From Pseudomonas eucalypticola (GTDB taxonomy: Bacteria > Pseudomonadota > Gammaproteobacteria > Pseudomonadales > Pseudomonadaceae), in assembly GCF_013374995.1 (NCBI RefSeq), contig NZ_CP056030.1, positions 2,512,501-2,576,500 of the forward strand: a stretch of DNA of 64,000 nt. Direction: 5' to 3'. How positions within the stretch are numbered: the stretch's first letter is position 1; each line of letters starts with the position of its first letter. Below, one piece after another: positions 63,927-64,000 of the stretch. Position numbers and translations under genes: made by a program. A model generated the notes under the pieces. It searched no databases. It was not told where the DNA came from and saw nothing but the letters and a program-made list of their open reading frames with translations.

Positions 63927-64000
63927 GCTGGTGACTCCTGAGTCTGGTGGTCGCCCAAAGGCTGGTAGAGGCGGTCGGTAAAGAAGTGCTCCCGGGACAG
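63923..64000 (-). CDS. Probable hydroxyornithine acetyltransferase (GNAT/IucB type), 3' end only
   Basis: An open frame enters from the window edge and gives 25 residues, starting LSREHFFTDRLY, before a TGA that overlaps the pvdA ATG (ATGA). The REHFF-x-x-RLY pattern resembles the C-terminus of IucB-like N-hydroxy-amino-acid acetyltransferases such as PvdYII, which acetylate N5-hydroxyornithine. That would suit a gene translationally coupled to pvdA. With only 25 residues, the family call is tentative. Confidence 0.5.
   Translation of the reverse strand: MSREHFFTDRLYQPLGDHQTQESPA

Overview
The window is a pyoverdine biosynthesis locus from a GC-rich fluorescent Pseudomonas. The evidence is the PvdL-type chromophore synthetase, pvdH, pvdE, pvdA, an FpvA-type receptor, and four promoter elements of the form TA(A/T)(A/T)T-N16-CGT, the iron-starvation (IS) box read by the sigma factor PvdS. 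Gene order (large NRPS genes, then an esterase, then fpvA/pvdE/pvdA on the other strand) resembles, from memory, the P. putida/P. fluorescens groups more than P. aeruginosa. I cannot name a species.

Layout. Positions 1-386 hold a large imperfect inverted repeat and the pvdL promoter. pvdL (387-13262) builds the chromophore precursor acyl-Glu-D-Tyr-Dab. pvdH (13348-14739) makes diaminobutyrate. An MbtH-like chaperone and the type II thioesterase PvdG (14843-15818) have their own IS box. A siderophore-interacting FAD reductase (15929-16885, minus strand) and the first side-chain NRPS diverge from one 166-bp region with an IS box on each strand. Four NRPS genes, here called A to D, follow head to tail from 17052 to 57319 with gaps of at most 11 bp or a 4-bp overlap. 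A discrete alpha/beta hydrolase follows (57356-58312). On the minus strand come fpvA, pvdE, pvdA (frameshifted in this sequence) and the last 25 codons of a probable acetyltransferase, so transcription there runs acetyltransferase, pvdA, pvdE, fpvA.

How it works. Adenylation pocket residues read by eye give this collinear prediction: Glu, D-Tyr, Dab (PvdL); Asp, Ala-like (A); D-hydroxyornithine/basic-type, D-Ala-like, Ser (B); D-Thr, D-Ala-like, Gly (C); Ser, D-hydroxyornithine/basic-type (D). With an ornithine hydroxylase and a probable hydroxyornithine acetyltransferase next door, the simplest reading is a pyoverdine whose iron ligands are the catechol chromophore, an acyl-hydroxyornithine and a terminal (cyclic) hydroxyornithine. 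The Ala-like and hydroxyornithine calls are inference.

Most notable points: the last NRPS ends in an epimerase domain with no thioesterase, and a separate esterase lies directly downstream; the first epimerase domain of NRPS D has lost its catalytic motifs while staying in frame; the Ala-type module is present in three near-identical copies; and NRPS B and C look like a 12.4-kb duplication.
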